Origin: Burkholderia sp. E7m39
GTDB taxonomy: Bacteria > Pseudomonadota > Gammaproteobacteria > Burkholderiales > Burkholderiaceae
Direction: 5' to 3'
Assembly: GCA_001319865.1 (NCBI GenBank)
Contig: BBSL01000259.1
Coordinates: 1-59,563, forward strand
Length of the DNA: 59,563 nt
The notes beneath the pieces are model-generated. The model was given only the letters and a program-made list of their open reading frames with translations. It had not been told where the DNA came from and made no database searches. Positions 1-9,554 of this stretch are shown in pieces; position 1 is the stretch's first letter, and the number at the start of each line of letters is the position of its first letter. Position numbers and translations under genes: made by a program.

Positions 1-18
1 GGTCATGGCTGGGCTCCT

Positions 19-78
19 GTTGAGCAACGAGGCGGAGTGCCTCATTGCTCAACATAGGAAACCGGGCGGGTTTCCTAT
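19..78. repeat. two adjacent hairpins
   Basis: Two back-to-back inverted repeats. The first has 15-nt arms at 19-33 and 39-53 with one mismatch (GTTGAGCAACGAGGC against its partner). The second has perfect 10-nt arms at 54-63 (ATAGGAAACC) and 69-78 with a 5-nt loop. They abut with no spacer. They could be a REP/BIME-like element or a terminator pair for a gene left of the window; there is no T tract. I did not see other copies in the window. Confidence 0.6.
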
Positions 79-222
79 GAAGAACCACCGCGTTCAAACG
101 GAGTGCATACCGCGCGAGCGGTTTAGTCCAGTGGCCGCACGAGACCTCGCCGCTTCGCGCTTGCTATGCGAGGCCGCGCAGTCCGGTCGAGCCAAGGCGA
201 ACGTCCCAGGAGTCGATAGTTA

Positions 223-921
223 ATGCGGTCTACGCCCGCTGGCCGACAAATTGCTCATGCGTACCCTATGTTGTGCGGCGAGGAGGCGGGCGTGTTCCAC
301 TTTTATCTCATTGATCCCGTCGGGCGCTCGGTCGTGAAGGTAAATGACGGATTCGACAGGGCCGCTGAACTGACGGACTGCGAAGCGCCCGACCTCGACA
401 CCCTGTGGCAAGACGCAGCGGAGCCGGATTCATCGACCGACATTGCATACAACCTGGACGCCGAAGACCAGCCCGCTTTTCTTCTGAGGCTTGCCCATGG
501 CAGCACGACGACGGAACGTCTTGTTGCCGGGCGGGCGGTCCTGATGGCGTGCGGCGCAGTGCCGGCCGACATCGCGCAGCAGTTTTCGACGGCAGAGGCG
601 GTTCAGGAAGCCATCGGTTTTCCAGGCAAGATCCGGACCGACGTCGCTGCGTGGCTAAAGAGTCCGGTGCGCCCGATACTCGCGCGCCTGCCCGGCGCAG
701 CGCCGCCTCTGGCCACGCCCGGAAACACCGCCACGGCACGCCGCACGGCCCCCTCGAGCATCGCGTTGACGATGTCGGGCAGTTCCGCCTTGGTCTCCCG
801 ACTGACCGTTCCCGGATGGGCGGACTGGGCCTTTCGAAGGGCCCCACACCGGCCATTCAGACTCGGGAGCCGCCATAGATGTGCGCGACAACACGACTGG
901 CGTGATAACTGTAATTCCTGA
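223..921 (+). CDS. hypothetical protein, doubtful 3' part
   Basis: An open frame of 232 codons that I do not recognise. The first ~160 residues have balanced composition (DTLWQDAAEPDSSTDIAYN, GFPGKIRTDVAAWLKSP). The last ~70 are rich in Arg, Ser and Ala and look like an out-of-frame reading, so a real gene may have been frameshifted or truncated near position 700. An AGGAG lies 11 nt before the ATG, which is a long spacing. It converges on the sensor kinase gene ending at 968. No function can be assigned. Confidence 0.35.
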   Translation: MRSTPAGRQIAHAYPMLCGEEAGVFHFYLIDPVGRSVVKVNDGFDRAAELTDCEAPDLDTLWQDAAEPDSSTDIAYNLDAEDQPAFLLRLAHGSTTTERLVAGRAVLMACGAVPADIAQQFSTAEAVQEAIGFPGKIRTDVAAWLKSPVRPILARLPGAAPPLATPGNTATARRTAPSSIALTMSGSSALVSRLTVPGWADWAFRRAPHRPFRLGSRHRCARQHDWRDNCNS

Positions 922-967
922 TCCTAGCCACGCTTTCGCCCGACATTGCCGAGCCGTCCTGAAGGCT

Positions 968-3900
968 TCACGCCGACCCGCAGCCCATCTCTGCGTCACG
1001 CTTGCCGAGAACACTTGTATATCCCGGCAAGATGATCTGGAGGACGGCGCCCCGCGGGACATTCGCAGACGCCCGCATCCCGCCGCCAAAGGCCTTTATT
1101 ATCGATGAACAGATTGACAGTCCCATGCCGAGTCCGGTCGGCTTCGTGCTATAGAAGGGCTCAAAGATCTGCTCGGCGCTCCCCGGAGCGAATCCGGGCC
1201 CGGTGTCACGCACGGTCACCGAAATGCTCGTGCCGTCGGAATCCTCGCGCTCGCTGCTGATCAGCAAATGCCGCTCGCCGTCGCTGACCTCGGTCATAGC
1301 CTCAAGCGCGTTGATGATTAGATTCAAAAGTACCTGTTGAAGCTGTATATGATCTCCTTCGATGGGTGGCAAGCCATCCGCGAGCAGGCTGTCCACGGAT
1401 ACCGCATTTCTCGACGCTTCGCCGCGTGTCAGTTCGATTACCTCTCGAATCGTCGCATTGACATCCACCGGCTCCTTGCTCGGTGGCGCCTTCCTGATAA
1501 GTTGACGGATTCTGCCAACGACACTGACCGCCCGATTGCCATCGCTGACGATACGCTCGAAAGTCTGGCGAATTTCCTCCACTTCGAGCGGCTCGGCGCG
1601 CAGCCAACGTAGCCCGCCCCGCGCATTCATCACCGCTGCCGAGATCGGTTGGTTCACCTCATGAGCGATCGAGGCCGCGAGTTGACCAACCGTCGCGACC
1701 CGGTTGGCGTGCGCCAGTTGAGACTGCAATTCCCGATATCGACGTTCACTGTTACGAGCTTCCTGTTCGGCAAGCTTGCGCTCAGTCAGATCCAGCACAA
1801 AGGCGACGCCTTCTTTTCGGCTAGCCTCGAACGTCGCAAGACCGACGATGACAGGCACCCGACTGCCATCCTTCCTGATATATTCCTTCTCGTATGGTTG
1901 CGCTCGCCCTGTTTGCGCTGACTGTTCAATGGCTTCCAGACTGATGGGCCGCCACTCTGGCGGCGTCAGATCACGCCAGCGCACGGCACCCGACGCGAAG
2001 TCTTCCCGCTCGTATCCGACCATGTGAAGAAATGCGTCGTTGGCCTCAAGAATTACACCATCGGCGTTCCAGACGATTATCCCAATGATATTCGCATCGA
2101 CGAGACGCCGGATCTTCGCTTCTCGCTCGGCAAGCTCGCGATAGAGGCGTGCGTTCTCCAGCGAGATGGCAGCCTGCGACGCGACCAGCTTCAACACGGC
2201 GATCCGGGCAGGGCTGAAGACGCAAGCCGTCAGATTGTTTTCGAGGTATAGCGAGCCAATGAGTTTCGCGCGGTTCATCAAAGGCAAACAGAGAATCGAG
2301 CGGGGGCGAAACTGACAGACGTATGAATCTGCTTCGAAACGAGGGTCGACCAAGGCATCGTCGAGGATGACGTGTTCTCGTGCGCGCATCACGTGGTACA
2401 GAACCGATACTGGCAGGAGCGTCGAGCTCACGGGCACATCGCGTAATTGCAGATGCGTCGTCTCCGCGCCGGTCCTCACCTCTGCGGCCACGCGCATTTC
2501 GGCCCCTTGGGAGAGGATCAGGAGACCACGCTCGGCACCCGCCTGCTCGATGGCCGTACGCATGATCATGTCAATCAGTTTCTCCAGCACGATTTCGCTG
2601 GATGCCGCCTGCGACACCTTGAGCACCGTCGCGAGATCAAGTTGCTCGACGGGTGTTGCAATGGTGCTCATCGATTCGGACGTTGGATCGTTGGCACCAA
2701 GGTACGAATACATTTGCTCTAATTGCCGGACCTTGCCGTCGGCGCGCCAGCGTCGATAGCTATAATGGGCGTCGCGCATGTACAGGCGCGCAATCTTCTC
2801 CAGACCGCGCGCTGAGTAGAAGCGCGATGCGAGTTCGTTGATGAGCGCCTCGTTGTGAACGAAACCACTTTGCTGAGCTGCGCGTATTGCCTGCTCGTAG
2901 CTTTGCTCAGCATCGTTGTCGCGCCCTTCGACACGGGCGATCTCCGCGCGCACCAGTGCCGCGCGGTCAGCGAAATTCTCCGGGCAGTTTGCCGCCCAGA
3001 GGTTCAACTGTCGAAGGTGGTCCTTCATCCCAGCAAGATGTTGCGATCGCTCTTGGGGCTGCGCACTGTTCAGACGCGCCGATAATGTCAAGGCCGTGTA
3101 GAAATGGTAGTCCGATTCCTCATAAAACGACGATGAAGTCCACAGAAGCGGTTGCGCCTTGGCGGCCGCATCAAGCGCTCCGGCATAATCGCAGGCGATA
3201 AAGCGTGCCTGCAGCTTGCGTATCCAGTAACAGCAAGCGGGGACAGCGAGCGCTGGATTCTCCGAAAGGCGGCGCTCAATCCGGAATTCATTGAATCGTT
3301 CATCATCGAACGGGCCGAACATAGGCGTTAGGCCGCGGAGCGTACGAATCAGCGCGAGTTGCGTGGCGATAAAGTCGATCACGAGCCCGAAGTGCATCCG
3401 CTCGACATAAGCGAGTCCGCGTTCTGCTTCAGCCTGTGCTTCAGGCAGCGGCTCGCCGGCGAATAGCAGATCCGAGTTCATGCTGTTGCATGCATAGGCG
3501 GCGTACGGAATGTCGCCGAGCCGGGTCGCAGCGGCGAAGGCTCGCCGCAGCATATCGCGGCAAGCCTGCACTGGCTTCATCCAGCGAACGGAAAAAATAG
3601 AGAAGCACAGATAGGTCTTTGCCTCGAAGCGCTTGAGCCCGCGTTGTTCGACGAGATCATAGCCAAGCTGGCCGAAGCGAAAGCCAAACCGATAGTCACC
3701 GAAGCGCGGTCCAGCAACGCGACTAAGCAGAACATAGGCGAAACACGACGCATCACAGTTGCCACGCTCAAGGCTCAGATTGATTGCTTTGCAGCTCATC
3801 AGCGCGACGAGGTTTCCATCGGTCTGCAAGGCGGGCGCAAACAGCTTCGTCAGTACCTCGGCCGTTGCGAGCGACGCCGTGTCCTCCATAAGAGGCATAT

Positions 3901-6520
3901 CGATCAGATCTTCGATCGCCCGGTTGCCCAACTGCAAGCCGATCAACTCATATTCGCGGCGCACTTCTTCGTCAGACGGATGAGGCGACCAATCGATGCC
4001 TACGTGACGCAGATAATCAAGGCACACGGCAACCGCGCGGTCGCTCTTGTCGAGCGTCGTGCAGACGTCCGTATGCAGACATGCGACGCTTGCCTGCTCC
4101 CCGGTTGTCGTCGCGTGCAGCGATAACGCGGCGAGGCGCTCGTCGGCGATGGATGCCTGCCCCGTCAGGAATTCACATGCAGCGCGATTCAGCGCCAGTT
4201 CGAAGGTCAGCTTGTGTTGACGGTTCCAGCTGTCGTCGCCAAGCAGTTCCGCGCCCGTCTGGAGATAAGTGAGCGCCGATGCATACGCCGTCGACGCTTT
4301 CGCGCGCTGTCCCGCGAGCAGATTGAACGCGGCGAGCTGTTCCCGCTCGTCGCGTGAAGTCATCAAGGCGGCACCGCGATTCAGTTGCCCGACGATCTCG
4401 AAGATGGCTTCCTCCTGTTTGTCCGGCGTCATTCGAGCAACGAGCAGGCGGCCAATCCGCAAATGCACGGCGGCGCGTGAAGGCCCCGGAATGAGCGAAT
4501 ACGCGGCTTCGTGAATGCGGTCGTGTCCGAACCGGTAAGAGCCTTCGAGCCGCTCCATCAGTTCCAGGCGGCAGGCATCCCATAAGTCCGCATGGACCTG
4601 TTCCACGGGAATCCCGAGGACTGTGGATAACATATTAATGCTCGCGACATTTCCCAGACATGCAAGTTGCTGCAACGCATGTTGTGTCCCGTCCGGCAAA
4701 CGGTTCAGCTTGCCAATCATCAGATCGACGACGTTGTCGGTGTAACCCTTGGCATGGATAAGTTCGAGATTCCACCGCCACCGCCCGTCACGTTGATCGA
4801 AAAACAACAGGCCGCCTTCGGCGAGCGCCTGGAGAAACTGGATCACAAAAAACGGGTTGCCCGCCGTCTTGTCATGCACCAGTTGAGCCAACGATTCAAC
4901 GGACTCATCCTCGCGACGAAGCGCCTCTTCGATCAACTGCCTGACGTGCGAAATGGATAGCGGCGCGAGGTTAATCTCACTGACCACGACTTCCGCTTGG
5001 CGAATGGCGCGGAGCTTGCCCGTCAACGGATGTAAGGCATCGACTTCGTTGTCGCGGTAGGCGCCGATCAGCATCAGATGTTGAAGGTCGGGACGCACCA
5101 AAAGATCTTCGAGCAGGTCGAGCGTTGCCGCATCAAGCCATTGGAGGTCGTCCAGGAAAAGGGCGAGCGGATGTTCCTCGCGCGCGAAAACCCCGATAAA
5201 ACGCCGAAAAACCTCCATGAAACGGCGCTGCGCTTGTTGCGGCTCGAGCTCAGGAACGGGCTGCGGCTCTCCGATAATGAGCTTCAGCTCAGGAATCAGA
5301 TCGGTCATGAGCCCCGCGTTGACATCGAGCGCCTCCAGTAACGCCGCACGCCAGCGCGCGAGTTCCGCGTCGGGTTTGCCGAGCAGCGGGCGTACCAGGC
5401 TCTGAAACGCCTGTATCAGTGTCGCGTATGGAATGTCGCGCTTGTACTGATCGAACTTGCCTGAAGCGAAGATGCCCCTGGGCGGCACCAGCAGTTTGTG
5501 CAGTTCATTGACGACTGACGATTTACCGATCCCGGAATAGCCCGAGACCAATACCAGTTCTGGCGGCTTGCCGCTCTTGACGATCCGGTCGAATGCGGCA
5601 ACCAGCGTAGCGACTTCGCGCTCTCGCCCATAAAGCTTCTCAGGAATCATCAGCCGGTCGGAAGCATCGCGTTCGCCGAGTGGAAACGCTTCGATAAACT
5701 GCCGATGCTGCCAGTGCGCAAGGCAATGACGCAGATCGTGCTCCACACCCGACGCTGTTTGATAGCGTTCCTCCGCGGTCTTTGCGAGCAGCTTCATGAC
5801 GATGCGCGAGACCGCGGCAGGCACTTGCCGTACCCGGTCGCTCGGCGGTACAGGCTTTCTCGCGATGTGGCAATGCACCCATTCCATCGGGTCTGCGGCT
5901 GTAAACGGCAGCGTGCCCGTCAGCATCTGGTACAGCGTCACGCCAAGTGCATAGAGATCGCTTCGCGAGTCGATGGAGCGATTCATTCGCCCGGTCTGCT
6001 CGGGCGCCATATAGGCAAGCGTACCGGCGATCGTCTCGGGCGGCTCGGGTGCCTGTCGCTCGCGAGGCAGTCGCGAGGCGAGGCCGAAGCCCGTGAGGCG
6101 AGCATGGGCGCCAACGCAATTAACAAGAATATGTGCGGGTTTCAGATCCTTGTGGACGAGCCCACGCTGATGCAGGTGTCCCAACGCCGATGCTATGCCG
6201 AGTGCGTGATGAAAGAAATGCTCGATTTGCATGGGCGCGCCGAGCAATCGCGCGAGCGGCTCGCCACCCGGGTCCTCGAGCACCAACACGGTTTCGCCGT
6301 TTTCGCGCACCAGTTCGAGCGGCCGTAGTGCCCATGCTGCGTCGAGTTCGTCTTTCAGGCTGAATTCATGTGCGAACCTTTCAAGGCTGGCCGGCCGTGG
6401 ATGTTCGGCAGCGGGGCGAGCGAGCAGGACATCCGGGCCATCGCTGTGGCCCGGTCTCCGCCCGCGCCAGAAGAGGCGCTCCCCATCGTCCCATGAAATT
6501 TGGGGTCTGTTGTTCACCAT
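968..6520 (-). CDS. giant kinase-like/ATPase/GAF/PAS sensor histidine kinase (copy 1)
   Basis: An 1850-residue cytoplasmic multidomain sensor. In order: a Ser/Thr-kinase-like domain (~10-270), an AAA/STAND-type ATPase with Walker A GYSGIGKSS (~327-335), a long helical TPR-like region, a GAF domain (~1299-1469), a PAS domain (~1470-1580), and a histidine kinase core. The core has the phosphoacceptor His ~1620 in IAHEVNQPI, an N box near 1737, and DTGPG/GLGMGLS ATP-binding loops. The kinase-like domain is defective on paper: HKDLKPAH has His for the Mg-binding Asn, DFG reads GFG (~144-146), and no VAIK-type Lys is evident. It therefore probably acts as a pseudokinase scaffold. The ATPase half resembles proteins annotated as predicted ATPases in such fusions. 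A receiver gene upstream on the other strand (from 6718) is destroyed. Its paralogue lies at 17464-22953. The signal sensed is unknown. Confidence 0.93.
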   Translation of the reverse strand: MVNNRPQISWDDGERLFWRGRRPGHSDGPDVLLARPAAEHPRPASLERFAHEFSLKDELDAAWALRPLELVRENGETVLVLEDPGGEPLARLLGAPMQIEHFFHHALGIASALGHLHQRGLVHKDLKPAHILVNCVGAHARLTGFGLASRLPRERQAPEPPETIAGTLAYMAPEQTGRMNRSIDSRSDLYALGVTLYQMLTGTLPFTAADPMEWVHCHIARKPVPPSDRVRQVPAAVSRIVMKLLAKTAEERYQTASGVEHDLRHCLAHWQHRQFIEAFPLGERDASDRLMIPEKLYGREREVATLVAAFDRIVKSGKPPELVLVSGYSGIGKSSVVNELHKLLVPPRGIFASGKFDQYKRDIPYATLIQAFQSLVRPLLGKPDAELARWRAALLEALDVNAGLMTDLIPELKLIIGEPQPVPELEPQQAQRRFMEVFRRFIGVFAREEHPLALFLDDLQWLDAATLDLLEDLLVRPDLQHLMLIGAYRDNEVDALHPLTGKLRAIRQAEVVVSEINLAPLSISHVRQLIEEALRREDESVESLAQLVHDKTAGNPFFVIQFLQALAEGGLLFFDQRDGRWRWNLELIHAKGYTDNVVDLMIGKLNRLPDGTQHALQQLACLGNVASINMLSTVLGIPVEQVHADLWDACRLELMERLEGSYRFGHDRIHEAAYSLIPGPSRAAVHLRIGRLLVARMTPDKQEEAIFEIVGQLNRGAALMTSRDEREQLAAFNLLAGQRAKASTAYASALTYLQTGAELLGDDSWNRQHKLTFELALNRAACEFLTGQASIADERLAALSLHATTTGEQASVACLHTDVCTTLDKSDRAVAVCLDYLRHVGIDWSPHPSDEEVRREYELIGLQLGNRAIEDLIDMPLMEDTASLATAEVLTKLFAPALQTDGNLVALMSCKAINLSLERGNCDASCFAYVLLSRVAGPRFGDYRFGFRFGQLGYDLVEQRGLKRFEAKTYLCFSIFSVRWMKPVQACRDMLRRAFAAATRLGDIPYAAYACNSMNSDLLFAGEPLPEAQAEAERGLAYVERMHFGLVIDFIATQLALIRTLRGLTPMFGPFDDERFNEFRIERRLSENPALAVPACCYWIRKLQARFIACDYAGALDAAAKAQPLLWTSSSFYEESDYHFYTALTLSARLNSAQPQERSQHLAGMKDHLRQLNLWAANCPENFADRAALVRAEIARVEGRDNDAEQSYEQAIRAAQQSGFVHNEALINELASRFYSARGLEKIARLYMRDAHYSYRRWRADGKVRQLEQMYSYLGANDPTSESMSTIATPVEQLDLATVLKVSQAASSEIVLEKLIDMIMRTAIEQAGAERGLLILSQGAEMRVAAEVRTGAETTHLQLRDVPVSSTLLPVSVLYHVMRAREHVILDDALVDPRFEADSYVCQFRPRSILCLPLMNRAKLIGSLYLENNLTACVFSPARIAVLKLVASQAAISLENARLYRELAEREAKIRRLVDANIIGIIVWNADGVILEANDAFLHMVGYEREDFASGAVRWRDLTPPEWRPISLEAIEQSAQTGRAQPYEKEYIRKDGSRVPVIVGLATFEASRKEGVAFVLDLTERKLAEQEARNSERRYRELQSQLAHANRVATVGQLAASIAHEVNQPISAAVMNARGGLRWLRAEPLEVEEIRQTFERIVSDGNRAVSVVGRIRQLIRKAPPSKEPVDVNATIREVIELTRGEASRNAVSVDSLLADGLPPIEGDHIQLQQVLLNLIINALEAMTEVSDGERHLLISSEREDSDGTSISVTVRDTGPGFAPGSAEQIFEPFYSTKPTGLGMGLSICSSIIKAFGGGMRASANVPRGAVLQIILPGYTSVLGKRDAEMGCGSA

Positions 6521-6717
6521 GAACCTCGACGGTAGCCTCTCAGATGTTATCCGTCGCAGCGCAATCGGAATAATCTATGTGTATAAAAGGTTTCGTACGA
6601 CTGTCAAGTCTGGATGAGCCCCGGATCAAATATGACACTCCACCTTCATCATTCGAAAGTCTTATTGCAGTAGCGACTGGCAGGCAGTAACTTGCGATCT
6701 GTTCAGTCCGCGTAAAA

Positions 6718-6810
6718 ATGGAAAGACAAGTGAAAGAACGGTGCTTTTCCCCAGTCATCGCCGTAGTGGACGACGACGAATCGGTCCCGATGGGCCTATC
6801 AAGTGGATGA
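6718..6810 (+). pseudogene. receiver-domain N-terminal fragment
   Basis: A 30-codon stub starting ATG GAA AGA and reading ...PVIAVVDDDESVPMGLSSG before a stop. It matches the first ~25 residues of the intact receiver at 25838-26224 (VIGVVDDDESIRMGLSS), including the acidic Asp-Asp pair. Homology ends exactly where an IS5-type transposase remnant begins on the other strand. It sits divergent from sensor kinase copy 1, so it is probably what remains of that kinase's partner regulator. Confidence 0.8.
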
Positions 6811-6990
6811 GTCGACGATGACGCGAGACCAGTCGATCTGGTCGGCTGCGCCCCATCCCGCACGCAGCGCCTCGTGCAACTGCTCCCAGACATCAGCGGC
6901 TTGCCGGTCCCGTAGGCGCGCCAGCAACTTATGCAGCTGCCGCAAACCCATCTCGCGAGGCAGCGTCCGACCAAATGAAGTCTTGACCGT
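6799..6990 (-). mobile_element. IS5-family transposase fragment
   Basis: The minus-strand peptide contains LARLRDRQAADVWEQLHE followed by AADQIDWSRVIVDSS. This is the segment around the first catalytic Asp of IS5-family (IS427-like) transposases (DSS). Only ~65 residues remain. No terminal inverted repeats are evident. It interrupts the receiver gene remnants on both sides. Confidence 0.75.
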
Positions 6991-7014
6991 CGGGTATCGC
7001 CAAGCAACTGCTCG

Positions 7015-7147
7015 GCCGAGCGTTACGGATATCCAGCTACGCCAGGGCAACGGCTTTGCTTTGCTAAATGCCATCAAACTTTGGAGGCCGACCATACCAG
7101 TGATTCGCATTTCCGCTGACGCAACGGAGGAACTCGTGGCTCGATGA
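7015..7147 (+). pseudogene. receiver-domain middle fragment
   Basis: Reads VTDIQLRQGNGFALLNAIKLW then RPTIPVIRISADATEELVAR and a stop. This matches the region of the intact receiver at 25838-26224 around its phosphoacceptor Asp (VITDVQMPDLDGFALLRAI). The Asp of TDIQ is the expected phosphorylation site. It has the same orientation as the N-terminal stub at 6718, separated from it by IS5 material. Confidence 0.78.
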
Positions 7148-7261
7148 GACTGCTCGCGCGCATGCCGCCTAGGGAGCGGGCGGCATGAACGCCGATAGCC
7201 CCTCGCGCCGACTCGGTGACCACAGATATGTATTCCCGCGACATTGCCGAGGTGCCCGAGT

Positions 7262-7302
7262 AGGCGAACACCAAGCAGGCGAACAGCAAGCAGGCGAACA
7301 TG
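7262..7302. repeat. 15-bp tandem repeat, 2.7 copies
   Basis: Units aggcgaacaccaagc (7262-7276), aggcgaacagcaagc (7277-7291) and a partial aggcgaacatg (7292-7302). It lies inside the scrambled regulator region and probably arose by slippage. Confidence 0.7.
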
Positions 7303-7333
7303 ACGCGGCTAGGTCCATTCAACCGAGCCACCG

Positions 7334-7452
7334 TCAATCGTTTTTTCCTGATAGCCTGGCAATCAACGCCAGCATTCGGTCATCGTCCACCGGCTTCTCG
7401 AAGAATCCAGCCGCGCCACCGGCATTCGCTCGCTCCATCGTAGCCACTTGTT
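7334..7452 (-). pseudogene. receiver-domain C-terminal fragment, inverted
   Basis: On the minus strand this reads ATMERANAGGAAGFFEKPVD then DDRMLALIARLSGKND and TGA. It aligns with the C-terminal end of the intact receiver at 25838-26224 (GGAAGFFSKPVDDERLLALI). It keeps the conserved Lys-Pro but lies in the opposite orientation to the two fragments at 6718 and 7015. So either the old gene was rearranged or this is a second receiver copy. Positions 7453-7745 downstream hold only a short palindrome (ctcgtcc-t-ggacgag) and no gene I can see. Confidence 0.8.
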
Positions 7453-7745
7453 TTTATCATACGAAAGGCTGGCGTGATACCACGTGGGCCCATCAATAGG
7501 TGGTCAGCCCCACCGCCACATCCTCGTCCTGGACGAGTAGGGAAGTCATCACTCCTTCCCCCTCCGTCCTCTCTTCAACCCGCGCCGTGGGCTCAGGTCA
7601 AAAACAGGACCGACCGCGCGGCCCGGTTCATAGCGCCATCTGCCCTGCTCCTGCCGTACCCAACGCCACGACGTTGCCGACGTGCCTAGAGCTGGCCGGA
7701 GACACTCTGCGACTCCGCGAACAGGTTATAGACGCGCTCGGCAAT

Positions 7746-9083
7746 TCATTTCCCTTTGGCTGCAACCCGCCAGACCGTATTCCCAAGATCGTCGGCGATC
7801 AGCAGCGCCCCGCTCTTGTCGACGGCGAGGCCTACTGGCCGACCACGAGCGTGGTTGTCGGGACTCAGGAACCCTGTCACGACATCCTGAGCCGGCCCGC
7901 TCGGCATTCCGTCATGAAAGGGGACGTAGACAACCTTATAGCCGTTCAGCGGGCTGCGATCCCAACTCCCATGCTCCCCCACGAAGGCCCCGCCGCGGTA
8001 TGTCGCGGGAAGGTTCGTCCCCTGGTAGAAAGCCATGCCGAGTGGCGCAACGTGTGAACTCAGCGCGTAGTCGGGCGAGATCGCCGTCGCGACGAGGTCC
8101 GGGCGTTGAGGCATGACGCGCGGATCTACATGGTTTCCGTAGTAGCTGTACGGCCAGCCGTAAAACGCACCGTCTTTAACGGATGTCATGTAATCCGGGA
8201 CCAGATCGGGGCCAAGTTCGTCCCGCTCGTTCACGACTGCCCATAACTTGCCCGTCTGCGGTTCCCATTGGAAACCATTCGGATTACGCAGGCCGCTTGC
8301 GAATATACGATGCGCGCCCGTGGCCCGATCGACCTCCCAGATGTCGGCGCGATCGATCTCTGCCTGCATGCCGTTCTCAGCTATGTTGCTATTCGAACCG
8401 ATGCCAACGTATAGTTTCGATCCATCGATACTCGCAATCAGACTCTTGGTCCAATGGTGATTGATGGGCCCCGCTGGTAAGTCGGTGAGCTTTGTACCGC
8501 GTGCCTTGATTTGGGTGTCGCCATCGTTATACGGGTATCGGACGATCGCGTCCGTGTTGGCAACGTACAGATCGTGACCGACGAGTGCGACGCCAAAAGG
8601 CGAGGTCAGATGATCCAAAAAGACTGTCTGGGTCAGGGGCTTGCCGTCGGTGCCGCCGCGCAGCAGAGTAATCCGGTTTCCCGCCTGATTGAACTCTCCA
8701 GCCGCGCCGAGCACGATGCCGACGACAAGATCCTTGGGCCGCATCACTGGCGCATCTGGTCCGCTCGATTCGATCACCAGTACATCTCCGTTCGGAAGCA
8801 CATACAGCGATCTCGGGCGCTTGAGTCCCCTCGCGAGCGCGCTGACCTGCAGGCCTTCAGGTACGTTAGGAGTTTCGCCCTGTGTCCAGGTTCTCGGGGT
8901 AGCGATGCGCATCGGAGGGAAAAGATACTGCCTCAATGCAGGCAGTACGGGGTGGGCACCAATCTGCAATTTCGGGTCCGCTGCGGTGTAGTCGCAACCT
9001 GTAACTGAAAGCGTGAGCACAATCGCAGCACTTGACAGCAAGATGGCCCTCGCCTGCGGGGTCGGAGATTGAGTCGTTTTCAT
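7746..9083 (-). CDS. PQQ-dependent sugar (sorbosone-type) dehydrogenase, lipoprotein
   Basis: A 445-residue beta-propeller of the soluble glucose/sorbosone dehydrogenase class, which uses PQQ to oxidise sugars or related alcohols outside the inner membrane. The chosen ATG overlaps the stop of the upstream DUF2231 gene in a TGATG junction, implying translational coupling. A signal peptide ends in a lipobox (SVTGC, Cys ~27), so it is a predicted lipoprotein. Family-like blocks are LPNGDVLVIES, GLRNPNGFQWEP, VNERDELGPDLVPDY, and the C-terminal FVGEHGSWDRSP and GRPVGLAVDKSGALLIADD. It is the last gene of a three-gene membrane operon (10583 to 7746). The natural substrate is unknown. The gene for the electron acceptor is not obvious, though the upstream membrane protein is His-rich. 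Confidence 0.9.
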   Translation of the reverse strand: MKTTQSPTPQARAILLSSAAIVLTLSVTGCDYTAADPKLQIGAHPVLPALRQYLFPPMRIATPRTWTQGETPNVPEGLQVSALARGLKRPRSLYVLPNGDVLVIESSGPDAPVMRPKDLVVGIVLGAAGEFNQAGNRITLLRGGTDGKPLTQTVFLDHLTSPFGVALVGHDLYVANTDAIVRYPYNDGDTQIKARGTKLTDLPAGPINHHWTKSLIASIDGSKLYVGIGSNSNIAENGMQAEIDRADIWEVDRATGAHRIFASGLRNPNGFQWEPQTGKLWAVVNERDELGPDLVPDYMTSVKDGAFYGWPYSYYGNHVDPRVMPQRPDLVATAISPDYALSSHVAPLGMAFYQGTNLPATYRGGAFVGEHGSWDRSPLNGYKVVYVPFHDGMPSGPAQDVVTGFLSPDNHARGRPVGLAVDKSGALLIADDLGNTVWRVAAKGK

Positions 9084-9532
9084 CAGTCGGTCACTCCTAC
9101 TCGATGGCGATATACCATCGTCTTTCCGATCCATCCGGTGACCGACAGCAAAAGCACAACGAGGAACGAAAGCGTTAGCCCGGTCGGAACAATTGCCGTA
9201 TATCCATCCCGGCTGTGCACGAACGCGTTGACGACGGCGAGAATCATCGCGAGTACGTTTCCAGTAACGTGCAGCCGGGCGATGCGCATTGTGCGAACCC
9301 GCCGGTTGCCGAGAAAATCGACCAGACCCGCAAGAACCGCAAATGCCGCCATCACAAGTCCCCCTAACAACAGCCAGTCCGAGAAAATTTCCCACATCAC
9401 ATCGTTTGTTTTCCAGTAAGCGAGGTCCGTGAGAAGCGTTCCCACGAAACACACGAAGGGAAACGGCACCAGCAACGCGTGAACAGGATGACCACGAACG
9501 CTGGCTAGCGCTTTAGGATTGTCTTCTGCCAT
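9083..9532 (-). CDS. DUF2231-type four-helix membrane protein
   Basis: About 149 residues with four predicted membrane helices. It carries the early GHPVHALLVPFPF motif typical of DUF2231 proteins. The ATG at 9532 is preferred because GGAG lies 8 nt upstream. It overlaps the dehydrogenase start (TGATG) and follows the larger membrane protein by 22 nt, so all three are likely co-transcribed. DUF2231 proteins often accompany redox enzymes and may bind a cofactor through the His-containing first helix. That role is inference. Confidence 0.85.
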   Translation of the reverse strand: MAEDNPKALASVRGHPVHALLVPFPFVCFVGTLLTDLAYWKTNDVMWEIFSDWLLLGGLVMAAFAVLAGLVDFLGNRRVRTMRIARLHVTGNVLAMILAVVNAFVHSRDGYTAIVPTGLTLSFLVVLLLSVTGWIGKTMVYRHRVGVTD

Positions 9533-9554
9533 GTTGAGTCTCCGCGGGTGACGG

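Noticed and set aside
308..856. Long minus-strand open frame
   Set aside because: Arg/Ala/Pro-rich without family resemblance; a shadow of the plus-strand frame in GC-rich DNA.
7074..7337. Minus-strand frame with repeated LFAC peptide
   Set aside because: The repeat comes from the DNA tandem repeat at 7262-7302, and the rest overlaps receiver remnants; no start signal.
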